In this document: positions 1 to 9,260 of the stretch, in pieces
Position numbering within the stretch: the stretch's first letter is position 1
How the letters are laid out: each line of letters opens with the position of its first letter
Source of the DNA: Roseateles toxinivorans
GTDB taxonomy: Bacteria; Pseudomonadota; Gammaproteobacteria; Burkholderiales; Burkholderiaceae_C
DNA: 63,045 nucleotides
Assembly: GCA_945898095.1 (NCBI GenBank)
Contig: CAMDHE010000013.1
Span: 1-63,045 of the forward strand
Direction of reading: 5' to 3'
The notes under the pieces: generated by a model
The model's database searches: none
Told to the model about the DNA's origin: nothing
Seen by the model: the letters and a program-made list of their open reading frames with translations, nothing else
Made by a program: the position numbers and the translations under genes

Positions 1-44
1 TGTGTGCAGTGCGGACCGGGATGGGATGCAAGGCGCATTTTGCG

Positions 45-66
45 GCCAATAGCGCGTGCTATTGGC
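45..66. repeat. Perfect 9-bp inverted repeat, possible terminator or operator
   Basis: Nine-base arms (45-53 and 58-66) pair perfectly around a 4-base GCGT loop. It lies about 160 bases past the stop of the leftward amidase gene, so it could end that transcript, but no T-run follows on the minus strand. It could equally be a regulator-binding palindrome for a gene to the left of the window. Nothing else is recognisable in 1-224. Confidence 0.4.
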
Positions 67-224
67 AATAAATGCAACGCCGCAGACCGCCCGGGGCCGC
101 GCTAGCACAAACCGTGAGGGGTTATGCAGAGCATCCTTAATACTAAAGCTGCTGATTTCTGGCGACATGGCGCTGCCTCGCAATACCAGCGAGGCGAAAG
201 TGGGAGACAACGGAGCCCGCAGTT

Positions 225-1604
225 TCAGTCGCATGCGGTCAATGTTGCTATCAAGGCCGCTTCGACTGAATTCGCAATCTTCAGAAGGGATCGGTCCTGC
301 CCGGCGACATTGGCGATCATCAAACCGCTGGGCGGCTCGCCACGGCGATGCATGGGCAGCGAGATGGCGCAGCCGTCGAACAGGTTTACGAGCGCGGCGT
401 TGCGCAGCGCCATGAGATTCAAACGGTTGAACACTGCGTCATCATGCAGATCAGCGATGCGAGGAGGCACGATGGCACAGGTGGGCATGACCATCGCGTC
501 CACCGTACCTGCTTCGGTGCCAACCGCCTCGACGAAGGCCTGCCGCGCCGCCAGCAGGTCGATGTAGTCAGTGGCCGTCATCTGCGCTCCGCGCTCGATG
601 CGTTCGAGCACTCGCGGGTCATAGCGGTCGCGATGGCGTGTGATCCACGTGCGATGCCAGGCCAGACTTTCCGCGGCGGCGAAACTGCCTCTTGCGTGCA
701 TGCGTGGCACGTCACTGAACGCTGCTAGCTTCAAATCCACAATCACCGCGCCGCGCTCGGACAAAGTGACCAAGACGCGATCGAACGCCACGGCAACTGC
801 CTCGTCGAGTCCGTCGAGCACCAGCGTGCGCGGCACGCCAAGGCGCAGTCCGCGCAGATCCAATGGCACCAGTGGCGTATCTGCAGTCGCACTCAGCAGC
901 GCATACAAGCTGGCGCAGCATGAAACGGACCGCGCCAGCGGGCCAACTGCATCCAGACTCGGGGCCAGCGGCACCACTCCGTCCGTGGGTACGCTGCGCG
1001 CGGTGGGCTTGAAGCCAACAACGCCGCAAAAGGCGGCCGGGATACGGCATGAGCCGCCGGTATCGCTTCCCAATGCGGCATGGGCCATGCCATCGGCGAC
1101 AGACACCGCAGCGCCAGATGAAGAACCGCCGGGTGCGCGCGCCGTCGCACGATCCCAAGGCGACAAGGGCGTACCGAAGTGAGGGTTGAGGCCGAGAGCC
1201 GAAAGAGCGAACTCCGGCATCTGCGTGCGACCTATCAATACGAATCCCGCTCGCCGTAACCGCTGGACGGCCGTTGCGTCGCATCGGGCTGCCGCCTCCC
1301 AAGCCAGTACGCGCGATCCGGCGCAGGTCACTTGTCCGGCGACGTCGAAGAGATCCTTGACCGAAACCGGTATGCCTGCGAACCGAGATGGTGAAGCGCC
1401 ATGCTCGCGCAGTTTGTCAAAGGCGTCAGCCGCTGCCAGCGCCTGGGCTGTATCCACCAACGTGAACGCACGCGCGCCTTCGCCCTCGGGGTCGGCAATA
1501 CGCACCAGGCAGTCCTCGACCAGTTGCCGCGAACTGGTTTGACCGCTCGCCAAGCGCCCTGCCAGCTCTGCCAATGTTGGCCCACATTCCGGGTCAGGCC
1601 TCAT
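225..1604 (-). CDS. Amidase, amidase-signature family
   Basis: Predicted 459-aa amide hydrolase, a normal length for the family. The Ser-cisSer-Lys triad is visible as Lys83 (GIPVSVKDLFD), Ser161 in the GGSSSG stretch and Ser185 in GSDTGGSCRIPA. It has no signal peptide, so it is cytoplasmic. I chose the ATG at 1604 because it overlaps the stop of the upstream dehydratase gene as ATGA (1601-1604); an in-frame extension upstream to 1670 lies inside that gene. Translational coupling to a PLP dehydratase suggests that an acyl-amide or amino-acid amide is hydrolysed and its amine product deaminated. The actual substrate cannot be read from sequence; GatA-like function is unlikely in this catabolic context. 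Confidence 0.88.
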   Translation of the reverse strand: MRPDPECGPTLAELAGRLASGQTSSRQLVEDCLVRIADPEGEGARAFTLVDTAQALAAADAFDKLREHGASPSRFAGIPVSVKDLFDVAGQVTCAGSRVLAWEAAARCDATAVQRLRRAGFVLIGRTQMPEFALSALGLNPHFGTPLSPWDRATARAPGGSSSGAAVSVADGMAHAALGSDTGGSCRIPAAFCGVVGFKPTARSVPTDGVVPLAPSLDAVGPLARSVSCCASLYALLSATADTPLVPLDLRGLRLGVPRTLVLDGLDEAVAVAFDRVLVTLSERGAVIVDLKLAAFSDVPRMHARGSFAAAESLAWHRTWITRHRDRYDPRVLERIERGAQMTATDYIDLLAARQAFVEAVGTEAGTVDAMVMPTCAIVPPRIADLHDDAVFNRLNLMALRNAALVNLFDGCAISLPMHRRGEPPSGLMIANVAGQDRSLLKIANSVEAALIATLTACD

Positions 1605-2614
1605 GACAAGAGCGCTTCGCCACGCGCTAGAAACTTGCAAAAGCCGTCGCGGTCGATGTTGGCGCCGCAAATGATCAATGCCACACGCAGGCCCTGCAAC
1701 TCGCCGCGCAAGGGGCCGATGGCAGCCGCCAGAGCGGCGGCGCCGGCGGGTTCGACGGCAAGTTTGGCATCGTGAAACTGCACCGCCAGCGCGCGACAGA
1801 TTTCGTCGTCACTGACGGTGACAACTTTTTCCAAGTGCGCGCGGCACAAGGCCAGGGAATACGCCAGGCTCATCGGTGGGCCAAGGCTATCGGCGATCGT
1901 GTTGACCTGGGTCAGGCGGGTCGGCTCACCGGTCTCGAAGCTACGCTGCATTGCGTTGGCGCCTTCGGGCTCGACGCCGTAGATCCGACAATTGGGCCGC
2001 AGGGCCTTCACAGCCGCAGCCATGCCGCTGGCCAGGCCGCCGCCGCCGATCGAGACGACCACCGCGTCGACTTCCGGCAACTGTTCGATCAATTCCAGAC
2101 CCAGGGTGGCGGTACCAAGTGACGTTAGCGGCCCGTCAAACGGATGGATCATGCTACGGCCTTCTTCCCTTGCCAGGCGCTCAGCGCCGGCGAACGCAGC
2201 AGGACCGTCGGCCGCGATGATGACCTCGGCGCCGTAGGACCGCGTCAGCGCCAGTCGAACGGGGTTGGCGGATGCCTGGACCATGATCTTGGCTGACGTA
2301 CCAGCCGCTTTGGCCGCGAAGGCGGCGGCAATGGCGTGATTGCCGGCGCTGGCCGCTGTGATGCCGCGCTGCCTCGCTGCCGCATCCAGGGCCAGCACGG
2401 CGTTGAGCGCGCCGCGGGCTTTGAACGTGCCCGTGCGTTGGAGCAACTCCAGCTTCATGTGTACTGATGCCAAGCCAGCGAGCAAGGCGTCTGAATAGCG
2501 GCCCTGCAAGGGCGCCAAGGGCGTACGCACGATGTAGGGGGCCAAGCGCTCCGCGGTGGCGCGCATTTCGGAAAGTGGCAACAAGGGTGGCGTCAATGTC
2601 ATGGGTTGGTTCAT
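1601..2614 (-). CDS. Fold-type II PLP ammonia-lyase (threonine/serine dehydratase-like)
   Basis: Predicted 337-aa PLP enzyme of the serine/threonine dehydratase family. Lys65 in TGTFKARGA is the expected Schiff-base lysine and the glycine loop IGGGGLASG (about residue 190) would bind the PLP phosphate. There is no C-terminal ACT regulatory domain, so this is the short catabolic type rather than biosynthetic IlvA. The family also includes 3-hydroxyaspartate and phenylserine dehydratases, and a beta-hydroxy amino acid substrate is plausible given the HPPD and IorAB genes nearby. The start is taken as ATG 2614; an in-frame TTG lies at 2635 and neither has a strong Shine-Dalgarno sequence. First gene of a two-gene operon with the amidase. 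Confidence 0.85.
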   Translation of the reverse strand: MNQPMTLTPPLLPLSEMRATAERLAPYIVRTPLAPLQGRYSDALLAGLASVHMKLELLQRTGTFKARGALNAVLALDAAARQRGITAASAGNHAIAAAFAAKAAGTSAKIMVQASANPVRLALTRSYGAEVIIAADGPAAFAGAERLAREEGRSMIHPFDGPLTSLGTATLGLELIEQLPEVDAVVVSIGGGGLASGMAAAVKALRPNCRIYGVEPEGANAMQRSFETGEPTRLTQVNTIADSLGPPMSLAYSLALCRAHLEKVVTVSDDEICRALAVQFHDAKLAVEPAGAAALAAAIGPLRGELQGLRVALIICGANIDRDGFCKFLARGEALLS

Positions 2615-3131
2615 CAATCGTTGGTCAGTCGGCAATCACCTAAATAGCAGCCACTTCGACCGCGAAACCCCTAATGAGACCGTTCAACAGCACGACTTCA
2701 CTGGCCACTTGGTCTGCGCAGAAGGACGCCGCAGAGAGTAGCTTGTATATCAGCCAACCTTCCTGATGAACCAGCGCTCGCCGCGCTGCGCCTCAAGATC
2801 GCCGCCGGCAAGTAGCTCGCCCAGCACAGTGAAAGCGAGCTGGGCGAATACCAAGCGCAGGTTCCCTAAATATCGTCGATTCTGGCCGGCGCTAGGGTCC
2901 TGGGCAACCGTCGTAACGCTATCGCACAGGCGGTAGCGCTTGGCGCAATGGTCGGCTTGGGGTTCGTCATAAGGTTCGATCAGCATTGACCCTAGGTTCG
3001 AGTCGGTTGAATAAGCGCTTGATGCTGGCGCAATAGTTCTGGCTCCTATATTTGTTCAACATACGCCTCATTCGCGCTCAGAGCACTTTCGTCAACCGTC
3101 ATACGTCCGCAACCGGATCAGGAGCTAGACC
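2615..3131. other. 517-base divergent intergenic region with a possible gene remnant
   Basis: This separates the leftward dehydratase/amidase operon from the rightward TonB receptor gene and should hold both promoters. I see no confident promoter or operator. A minus-strand frame at 2750-2986 encodes 78 residues ending ERWFIRKVG. Its pattern (NLRLVF, then an acidic stretch, then WFIRK) faintly resembles the C-terminus of NTF2-fold dioxygenase beta subunits, so it may be a decayed fragment. This is a weak resemblance only. Confidence 0.3.
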
Positions 3132-5504
3132 ATGAAAATGTGTAACCGTCACAGTCACAGTCGCATCGCCATCGCTATTGCCATGGCATGCAGCATGCCC
3201 TCGGCGTTTGCGCAGGCACAGCCTGTGCCTGCGACACCACCAGATGCCTCTATGCAGGTGCTTGACACAGTCGTCATCGCGACCAAGCGGGCCAAGTCAA
3301 TGCAGGACGTGCCGGTTGCAATGACATCGGTCAGCTCCGACCAGCTTGAACGCAACAATGTGGTCAATATTTTCAGTTTGCAAGCGTTAGTGCCCAGCCT
3401 GCAGGTCACCACTCTTGACCCTCCTGGTCAAGGCACGGCGATGATGCTGCGTGGCCTGGGCAACTCGGCTTTCAATATGGGCTTCGACCCTGCGGTGGCG
3501 ACCTTCGTTGACGGCATCTCGCGCAGTCGTTCCGGGCTGGTGGCTTCGACGGACTTCCTCGATCTCGAACGTATCGAGGTATTGAAGGGGCCGCAAGGTA
3601 CTTTGTTCGGCAAGAACACCACGGCGGGCCTTGTGCAAATGATTTCGCGCAAGCCGACGCTGGGTGAACGTGAGGGCTCCTTCTCCGTTGGCTATTCGAG
3701 CTTCAACACGATCTCGGCCAAGGGTAGTGTGAACATGCCCGTCAGCGATACCGTTGCCCTGCGCGTCGCCGCGACGATGGTCAAGGGCGACGGCTGGCTG
3801 ACGTTGGCACCGACCGGCGACAAGATCCACGATCGCGATCGTCAAGCTGTCAAGCTGCAAGTGCTGATCAAGCCCAGCGCCGATTTTTCCGCCCACATCA
3901 TTGCTGACTACGCCAACGTGAACGAAGCATGCTGCACGGCAATGCGTTTGACCAACGACTCACGTACCGCCGCCACCAACGGGCCGCTTGCTACAGCCAT
4001 GGGTTCAACCATCATCAATCCACCTGATCTCGGTGCGCTGCGCGCCGAGCAGAACATCATCCCGCGCTTCAAGGCCACCGACAAAGGCCTTTCCGCAGAC
4101 CTGAACTGGAAGCTTGGTGGTGGAACGACATTGACCTCATTGACAGGTTGGCGAGATTACAGCGACGCGGCTTACAAGGACAACGACTTCAGCGGCGCGG
4201 ACATTCTCTACAACCGCTCCAATCTGCCAAAAGTGGGCTTGCTGTCTCAGGAACTCCGTCTGGCTGGCGAGAATAAACTGGACGGTGGCCGCAGCCTGGA
4301 ATGGCTGACGGGGGTCTATTACTCCAAGGAGAAGATCAACCTCGACAACTCCTTCATCTGGGGCTCACAATCGCCGAAGCTGATACCGTTCATCACCCCT
4401 GGCGTGGCCTTCGACGACCACTTCACGCAAGATGTAAAGAGCATGGGCGCCTTCGGCCAAGTGACGTTGCAGCTGGACAAAGAGCTTTCGGTCAACGGCG
4501 GCCTGCGTTATTCGCGCGACGAAAAGACCGGCACCCTGCGCAGTTTATATCCCCAGTCGAATGCCATCGGCCTGCCCAATGTGCTGCCGTTGTCGGTGGT
4601 GCATAACTATGACGCTTCGCTGACGCAGAGCGCGCCGACGTACAGCCTGAGTGTGCAGTACAAGTTGGCCCCAAGAACCATGACCTATGCCACGGTCTCT
4701 CGCGGTTACAAAGCGGGTGGCATCAGCATGACACGTGATGCCGCAGGGCCAAAGCTCAACTTTTCGGGACCGACGGGATGCCCCCCCGGTGGCGTAGCGG
4801 GCGGCCCACTCTGTAACTATGCCCAAGTCTTGTCGCCGACGTTCAAGCGTGAACTCGCCGACCACTTCGAAGTCGGCGTGAAGGCTGATTTGTTCGATCG
4901 CACCGTGCGCGTGAATGCGGCGGCATGGAACACAGAGTTCAAGGATCTGCAGACGCAAACGCTTCGCCCGGATGGCAGCTTCGCGGTTACCAACGCCAAC
5001 ACCGCTTCATCCAAGGGCGTCGAGGTAGAGAGCAGCTTTGCCCTCGGGCGGGGGCTGACAGCACAGTTGGCAGTGCAGTATGCCAAGGCACGCTTCGGCA
5101 ACAACATCCCGGCGGCCACTCCGGGCTTCCTCGCCTTCAGCAACCAGCGGCTGCCATTCTCGTCCGACTGGACCGTTGGGGCAGGGATGGGCTACCGAAC
5201 GAAGGTCACTGCTGCCTGGACATTGGATCTGGATGCCAATGTCAACTACCGCAGCGAGTATTTCAACTTTTCCGAGCTACGCGCTGACCTGGTTCAGAAG
5301 GGTTTTGCCTCGGTTAACTTGCGTGCTGGCCTGTCGAGCGACAAGTGGGACGTGGCGCTGTGGTGCCGCAATTGCACCGACCAACGTGCCACGTACAGCA
5401 ACTTCGCGATTCCGTTCGACGGCACGCTGTTCGGGCATGGCACTCGCTGGGCGCACATCGCCGAGCCGCGCACGATTGGCGTTTCCACAAGCTACAACTT
5501 CTGA
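3132..5504 (+). CDS. TonB-dependent outer-membrane receptor
   Basis: Predicted 790-aa outer-membrane active transporter. A signal peptide (about residues 1-28, ending SAFAQA) is followed by a TonB-box-like segment DTVVIATKR (about 38-46), a plug domain with DVPVAMTSVS, and a long 22-strand-type barrel ending in aromatic Phe (STSYNF). It resembles the substrate-type receptors abundant in sphingomonads and aromatic or steroid degraders rather than a ferric-siderophore receptor with an N-terminal signalling extension. The start has a good ribosome site (AGGAG about 8 bases upstream). It begins a rightward operon with two exported NTF2-like proteins, suggesting uptake of the substrate they act on. 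Confidence 0.93.
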   Translation: MKMCNRHSHSRIAIAIAMACSMPSAFAQAQPVPATPPDASMQVLDTVVIATKRAKSMQDVPVAMTSVSSDQLERNNVVNIFSLQALVPSLQVTTLDPPGQGTAMMLRGLGNSAFNMGFDPAVATFVDGISRSRSGLVASTDFLDLERIEVLKGPQGTLFGKNTTAGLVQMISRKPTLGEREGSFSVGYSSFNTISAKGSVNMPVSDTVALRVAATMVKGDGWLTLAPTGDKIHDRDRQAVKLQVLIKPSADFSAHIIADYANVNEACCTAMRLTNDSRTAATNGPLATAMGSTIINPPDLGALRAEQNIIPRFKATDKGLSADLNWKLGGGTTLTSLTGWRDYSDAAYKDNDFSGADILYNRSNLPKVGLLSQELRLAGENKLDGGRSLEWLTGVYYSKEKINLDNSFIWGSQSPKLIPFITPGVAFDDHFTQDVKSMGAFGQVTLQLDKELSVNGGLRYSRDEKTGTLRSLYPQSNAIGLPNVLPLSVVHNYDASLTQSAPTYSLSVQYKLAPRTMTYATVSRGYKAGGISMTRDAAGPKLNFSGPTGCPPGGVAGGPLCNYAQVLSPTFKRELADHFEVGVKADLFDRTVRVNAAAWNTEFKDLQTQTLRPDGSFAVTNANTASSKGVEVESSFALGRGLTAQLAVQYAKARFGNNIPAATPGFLAFSNQRLPFSSDWTVGAGMGYRTKVTAAWTLDLDANVNYRSEYFNFSELRADLVQKGFASVNLRAGLSSDKWDVALWCRNCTDQRATYSNFAIPFDGTLFGHGTRWAHIAEPRTIGVSTSYNF

Positions 5505-5517
5505 GCATCGCATCAAG

Positions 5518-6594
5518 ATGCAGCGTCGCGATTCGCTCAAAATCTTGGGCATCGCCGGCGCTGCTAGCTTGCTATTTCCTGGCTTAGCGCAGGGCGCACA
5601 GGTCTCTGCGGTGGCCAGCGGCTCCAGCAAGCTGCTGCAGCCGCTGGCGGCGCTGACAGCTTCGCCCTGGCGCGCCTTGAGCCAAGCCAATAGGCGTCGG
5701 CTATATGCGATGCAAACGGCTACGCATGGCGGGCAGCGCGGACGCGCTGATGCGCTGCGCAGACTCGATCGCTACTTCTCCTTCTTCGCGCCTGATGCCA
5801 AGCTCTACGGGTACACCGAACTCAGTGCGGTCAGTGTCAGCCAGGCCAAGGGCAGCTACGAAGCTCTCTTCCTGGCCTCCGATGGCATGCTGGTCAGCGA
5901 TGAAATGATCGTGGCTGGCCCGATGGCGGCGCAGCGCTATCACGTGTTGTCGCGCTTTGACGGTGCGTTCTTCGGCCGCCAGTTCAACGATGATTTCATC
6001 GCCCTGCGCGGCCAGGACATCTTCGAAATGGATGCGGGCAGCGCGGCGCGGATCGCTAAGCGCTGGGCCAATCACGACCACGCCTACCGCGTCTCGCAGA
6101 TGCCGGCCCCGGGCCAGACGCCGCAAGCTGCCGCAGCCGAGGGCGCCAAGCTTGCCCAATGGCTGAACGGTCCGCTGGACGAGGCTCGCATCTACGATTG
6201 GATCGATCGTTTCCAGACCACGTTTAACGATCTGCGCGGCGTGGGTTCGGTAGCGTCGCTGGCGCAGGATCGAACCGGGACGCTGGCAGCACATTTCATC
6301 GCCGGCTGCCCGCTCGACGGGGGTGCGGCGGCCACTGTCGAAGCACATCTGCGGCGCTGGTTCGTGCTCATGCCCGACGTGACCCTGGTCATCGAGGGCC
6401 GCGTCGGCGTGGCGAACTTCGGCGCCTTTCGCTGGCGCGCCACCGGACGTCTCGCGACCGAGGGCGATGCTCGGCTTGGTGTGGATTCGGTCGCGGTGAC
6501 GCAGACCGGCGAGACCATCTTTCGTTTCACCAGCGAGGGTCTTGTCGACCATGTGTGGACCCACCACCACGCCCCGGCCAGCCTGCAGAATTAA
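5518..6594 (+). CDS. Tat-exported protein with two NTF2/SnoaL-like domains
   Basis: Predicted 358-aa protein whose N-terminus (MQRRDSLKILG, then a hydrophobic run ending GLAQGA) looks like a twin-arginine signal. The mature part holds two alpha/beta cone folds of the SnoaL/NTF2 type: the first about residues 75-190, ending in NHDHAYR, and the second about 210-350, ending in HVWTHHHAP. It is a paralogue of the 13017-14069 protein, sharing layout, length, Tat-like leader and the NHDHA motif. SnoaL-like domains include cyclases, dehydratases and small-molecule binding proteins; no specific reaction can be assigned. It starts 13 bases after the TonB receptor stop, so co-transcription is likely. 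The longer in-frame reading that begins inside the receptor gene was rejected. Confidence 0.8.
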   Translation: MQRRDSLKILGIAGAASLLFPGLAQGAQVSAVASGSSKLLQPLAALTASPWRALSQANRRRLYAMQTATHGGQRGRADALRRLDRYFSFFAPDAKLYGYTELSAVSVSQAKGSYEALFLASDGMLVSDEMIVAGPMAAQRYHVLSRFDGAFFGRQFNDDFIALRGQDIFEMDAGSAARIAKRWANHDHAYRVSQMPAPGQTPQAAAAEGAKLAQWLNGPLDEARIYDWIDRFQTTFNDLRGVGSVASLAQDRTGTLAAHFIAGCPLDGGAAATVEAHLRRWFVLMPDVTLVIEGRVGVANFGAFRWRATGRLATEGDARLGVDSVAVTQTGETIFRFTSEGLVDHVWTHHHAPASLQN

Positions 6595-6619
6595 TCACCC
6601 CCTATCCAACAGGAAGCTC

Positions 6620-7192
6620 ATGCCAATCCAAGAAGCCATCGTGACAATCCAAGAAGCCATCGTGATGTTGCGCGGCAGCATCGTGGTGCTGGCGCTCGGG
6701 GCCTGTGGCGCAGCAGCAGCCAACCCTTGCGTTGGCCCGCCACCCCTGGGCGTACCGGCCGCACATTCCAGTCAAACCGCCGCTGAAGCTAGCAACCGCG
6801 AGGTGGTCAATGAGTTGATTGAGCAGGCGATCAATCGGCAGAACTTCGATGTTGTGGATCGTCTGCTGGCAGACGATATCGTCGAGCACGACGAACATCA
6901 GGCCAAAGGCGTGTCGCCCAAGCAAGCCTTCATCGACAGCGTGCGTGGTTTCCGTCGCGCTTTCCCGGGTGGGCGCATGTATGTTGACGGTCAGGTGACG
7001 CAAGGCGACATCGTCGTCACGCGCTGGCATAGCCGCGCCACGCATGGCGGCGAGTTCATGGGTATACCAGCCACAGGTAAGGCGATATGCATGACAGGCA
7101 TGTTCTATGACAGACTCGACGGCGGCAAGCTGAAGGAAACCTGGGCCGTGCTCGATCTGTTCGGCCTGATGCAGCAGTTGCGCGCCAAGTAG
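6620..7192 (+). CDS. Exported SnoaL-like (ester cyclase family) protein
   Basis: Predicted 190-aa protein with one NTF2/SnoaL domain (about residues 60-185; TRWHSRATHGGEFMGIPATG is typical of SnoaL ester-cyclase-like proteins). The ATG at 6620 has an AGGAAG site 6 bases upstream. The leader contains a 21-base direct duplication (6623-6664) giving two copies of a seven-residue IQEAIV unit. A second start, ATG 6665, just after the duplication would give a compact signal peptide with a lipobox-like LGAC, so the mature protein may be a lipoprotein. Third gene of the TonB receptor operon. Function unknown beyond the fold. Confidence 0.75.
   Translation: MPIQEAIVTIQEAIVMLRGSIVVLALGACGAAAANPCVGPPPLGVPAAHSSQTAAEASNREVVNELIEQAINRQNFDVVDRLLADDIVEHDEHQAKGVSPKQAFIDSVRGFRRAFPGGRMYVDGQVTQGDIVVTRWHSRATHGGEFMGIPATGKAICMTGMFYDRLDGGKLKETWAVLDLFGLMQQLRAK
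6623..6664 (+). repeat. Perfect 21-base tandem duplication at a gene start
   Basis: Two identical 21-base units lie head to tail and span the start region of the SnoaL-like gene. Each is exactly seven codons, so the reading frame is kept and the N-terminus is lengthened by IQEAIV-type repeats. It looks like a recent slippage or duplication event. Confidence 0.9.
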
Positions 7193-7200
7193 CGTGGCAA

Positions 7201-8196
7201 TCAGAGTTCGAACACGCTGCCCAGGCCTTGCTCCTGCGCCAGATCGAACACACGCCGCGCAGTCATTACGTCCTGGGCAGCGATTCCCACAGACTTGTAG
7301 ACAGTGATCTCGTCATCGCTGCGCCTGCCGGCACAGACGCCAGCGATCACCTCGCCCAGTTCACCCTGGACATGGTCTTCGGTGACGACCCCGCGGGCGA
7401 TCGCGCCGAGTAGCTCGCCGGCCTGGTTCATTGCCGACTCGCGCCAATCGATGAAGAAGCGGGAGCGTGCAACCACCTCGTCATCGGCCTCGGCCGCATC
7501 GGCTGAACTTGAACCGACCAGATTCACATGCATGCCCGGCCGCAACAGGGCGCCGGGCAAGATCGGCCTGGGGCTGCTGGTCAGGGTGCAGATAACGTCG
7601 GCACCCTCCATGGCCTCGGCCACAGTGGCACAGGCTCGTACGCAGACGCCTCGCGCGGCCTGTGCCTCCACGAAGCTGGCGGCTTCGACCGGCAGGTGGC
7701 TCCAGACACGCAACTCCTCGAAGTTCCGTACGGCCGGCATTGCGCGTATATGGGCGTGAGCCTGTTCGCCGGCGCCCAGGATGGTCAGTACGCGCGCGTC
7801 GCGTCTTGCCAGATGATCCGTAGCCAGCGCGGTGACTGCCGAAGTACGCACCGAGGTGACTGTCGCGCCGCAAAGCAGTGCAATGGGTACCAGTCCGTCT
7901 TCGTCATATAGCACCATCAGGCCCAAATGGCTCGAACCGCGGCGCCGCGCAGGTGGAACAAGGCTGACCAGTTTGACACCGGCCGCGCGCACGCTGGCCA
8001 GGTAGCCTGGCATCATGCCGATCATGCCCTTGTCTGTCGGCAGCACCAGGGCTCGACGCAAGGGCATCACGGCCTGCCCAGAGCTGGCGGCGACCATCGC
8101 CTGGTGCATCCAGGCGCGCAGGGCGTCAGGCGGTGCCAGCTGGCGCACGAGTTCGCCGCTGATGACGCGAATGGGTTGGGATCCCGCTGGGTTCAT
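7201..8196 (-). CDS. Ornithine cyclodeaminase / mu-crystallin family enzyme
   Basis: Predicted 331-aa NAD(P)-dependent enzyme of the OCD/mu-crystallin/alanine dehydrogenase family. The Rossmann motif LGAGEQAHAH lies in the middle (about residues 135-145), preceded by the conserved SVRTSAVTALAT segment. Members reduce imines or oxidatively deaminate amino acids, so a role in C-N chemistry of the substrate is likely, but the specificity is unknown. The ATG at 8196 overlaps the upstream SDR stop as ATGA (8193-8196). The gene converges on the SnoaL-like gene with only 8 bases between stops. Confidence 0.87.
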   Translation of the reverse strand: MNPAGSQPIRVISGELVRQLAPPDALRAWMHQAMVAASSGQAVMPLRRALVLPTDKGMIGMMPGYLASVRAAGVKLVSLVPPARRRGSSHLGLMVLYDEDGLVPIALLCGATVTSVRTSAVTALATDHLARRDARVLTILGAGEQAHAHIRAMPAVRNFEELRVWSHLPVEAASFVEAQAARGVCVRACATVAEAMEGADVICTLTSSPRPILPGALLRPGMHVNLVGSSSADAAEADDEVVARSRFFIDWRESAMNQAGELLGAIARGVVTEDHVQGELGEVIAGVCAGRRSDDEITVYKSVGIAAQDVMTARRVFDLAQEQGLGSVFEL

Positions 8197-9008
8197 GATT
8201 TCAGGGCGCTCGGTGCGCGCGCTTGTACGAACGCCGTCACATTGGAGAGGATCGAGCCGCTGATGCTGGCGCCGCCATCCACGCACAGCACTTGGCCGGT
8301 CATGTAGGACGCATCGACCGAGGCCAAAAATGCGCATACGGCCGCCACTTCGTCCGGTCGCCCCTCGCGTGGCAACGGCAGCGTTGCGGTCGCCGCAGCA
8401 TAGACTTCGTCGGGCGAAGCCTGGGTCAGCCCCGCCAGAGCGGCAAAGTCGCCCTCGTTCATCGGGGTGCGGATCAATCCCGGTGCCACTGCATTTACAC
8501 GCACGCCGGTCGAGCCCCATTCGACGGCCAGCGCACGCACGAGTCCGTGCAGGCCCGCCTTGGCAGCCGCATACACCGCCATGCCCGGCGCACCCTGCAG
8601 GGCGCCGAGTGACGACACCAGCACGACGGCTCCGCCGGGACGCCGGATCATCGGCATCAGCGCATGCAGCAACTGGATCGGTCCGCCCAGATTGATCTCG
8701 ATCGAGCGCGCGATGGACTCAGTAGTCTGGGCCGTGAACGGTTCGTGGACCGACACGCCGGCTGCATTGACAATGACATCGAGCGCGTCCCATTGGGAGC
8801 GCAGTCGATCGCATAGCCTTGCCCGCTGATGCGCATCGGAAATATCGCATTCGCAGGCTATGCCACCGATCTCCCGCGCCACCTCCTGCAGCGGCGCAAG
8901 ACGGCGACCGACGACCATCACTTCCGCGCCTTCGCGGGCCAAGCGCTCAGCAATCGCACGGCCGATGCCGCTGCCTCCGCCGGTGACCAGAGCTTTGCGC
9001 GGTTTCAT
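8193..9008 (-). CDS. Short-chain dehydrogenase/reductase (SDR)
   Basis: Predicted 271-aa classical SDR. It shows the cofactor motif TGGGSGIG near residues 9-16, NAAG, catalytic Ser in LVSSLGA, and the YAAAK catalytic pair. The basic GRR after the second strand suggests NADP(H), though this is inference. It probably oxidises or reduces a hydroxyl/keto intermediate and is translationally coupled to the downstream OCD-like gene. It is divergent from the FAD-oxidase operon, sharing the 9009-9260 promoter region. Confidence 0.9.
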   Translation of the reverse strand: MKPRKALVTGGGSGIGRAIAERLAREGAEVMVVGRRLAPLQEVAREIGGIACECDISDAHQRARLCDRLRSQWDALDVIVNAAGVSVHEPFTAQTTESIARSIEINLGGPIQLLHALMPMIRRPGGAVVLVSSLGALQGAPGMAVYAAAKAGLHGLVRALAVEWGSTGVRVNAVAPGLIRTPMNEGDFAALAGLTQASPDEVYAAATATLPLPREGRPDEVAAVCAFLASVDASYMTGQVLCVDGGASISGSILSNVTAFVQARAPSALKS

Positions 9009-9045
9009 CTAGGGCGCCTGCCAATCTTTTTGACGCGCTCGTTTG

Positions 9046-9090
9046 CGCAATGCCGGCAGTATTACCGGACTGCCCATGCCCGGCAATGCG
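9046..9090. promoter_or_regulatory. Nested inverted repeats between divergent operons, candidate operator
   Basis: Between the leftward SDR (start 9008) and the rightward FAD oxidase (start 9261) are two nested symmetries. The inner one is GGCAGT (9055-9060) and ACTGCC (9069-9074) with an 8-base spacer. The outer one is CGCAATGCCGG (9046-9056) and CCGGCAATGCG (9080-9090), matching as an inverted repeat at 10 of 11 bases. The position suits a regulator controlling both operons. No promoter boxes are convincing. Confidence 0.4.
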
Positions 9091-9260
9091 TGCAACATGC
9101 TTCCCGGTCTTTCGCACAAGCAGTCTCTGTTGGCGCACAACTCACCAATTCAATCCTGAACGCGCCCAATGCAACTGTTCGATCCCATAACCCAAGCCAT
9201 GTCATGCAACAGCGCAATCGCACGGGTTGGCGCTATCGTCCGGTCATCTACATTGGCATC

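Noticed and set aside
5080-5517. Upstream extension of the NTF2-like gene inside the TonB receptor
   Set aside because: It overlaps the receptor barrel in another frame. The Tat leader begins at 5518.
8829-9260. Upstream extension of the FAD oxidase into the SDR region
   Set aside because: It overlaps the divergent SDR gene and would bury the Tat leader. The start at 9261 fits the export signal.
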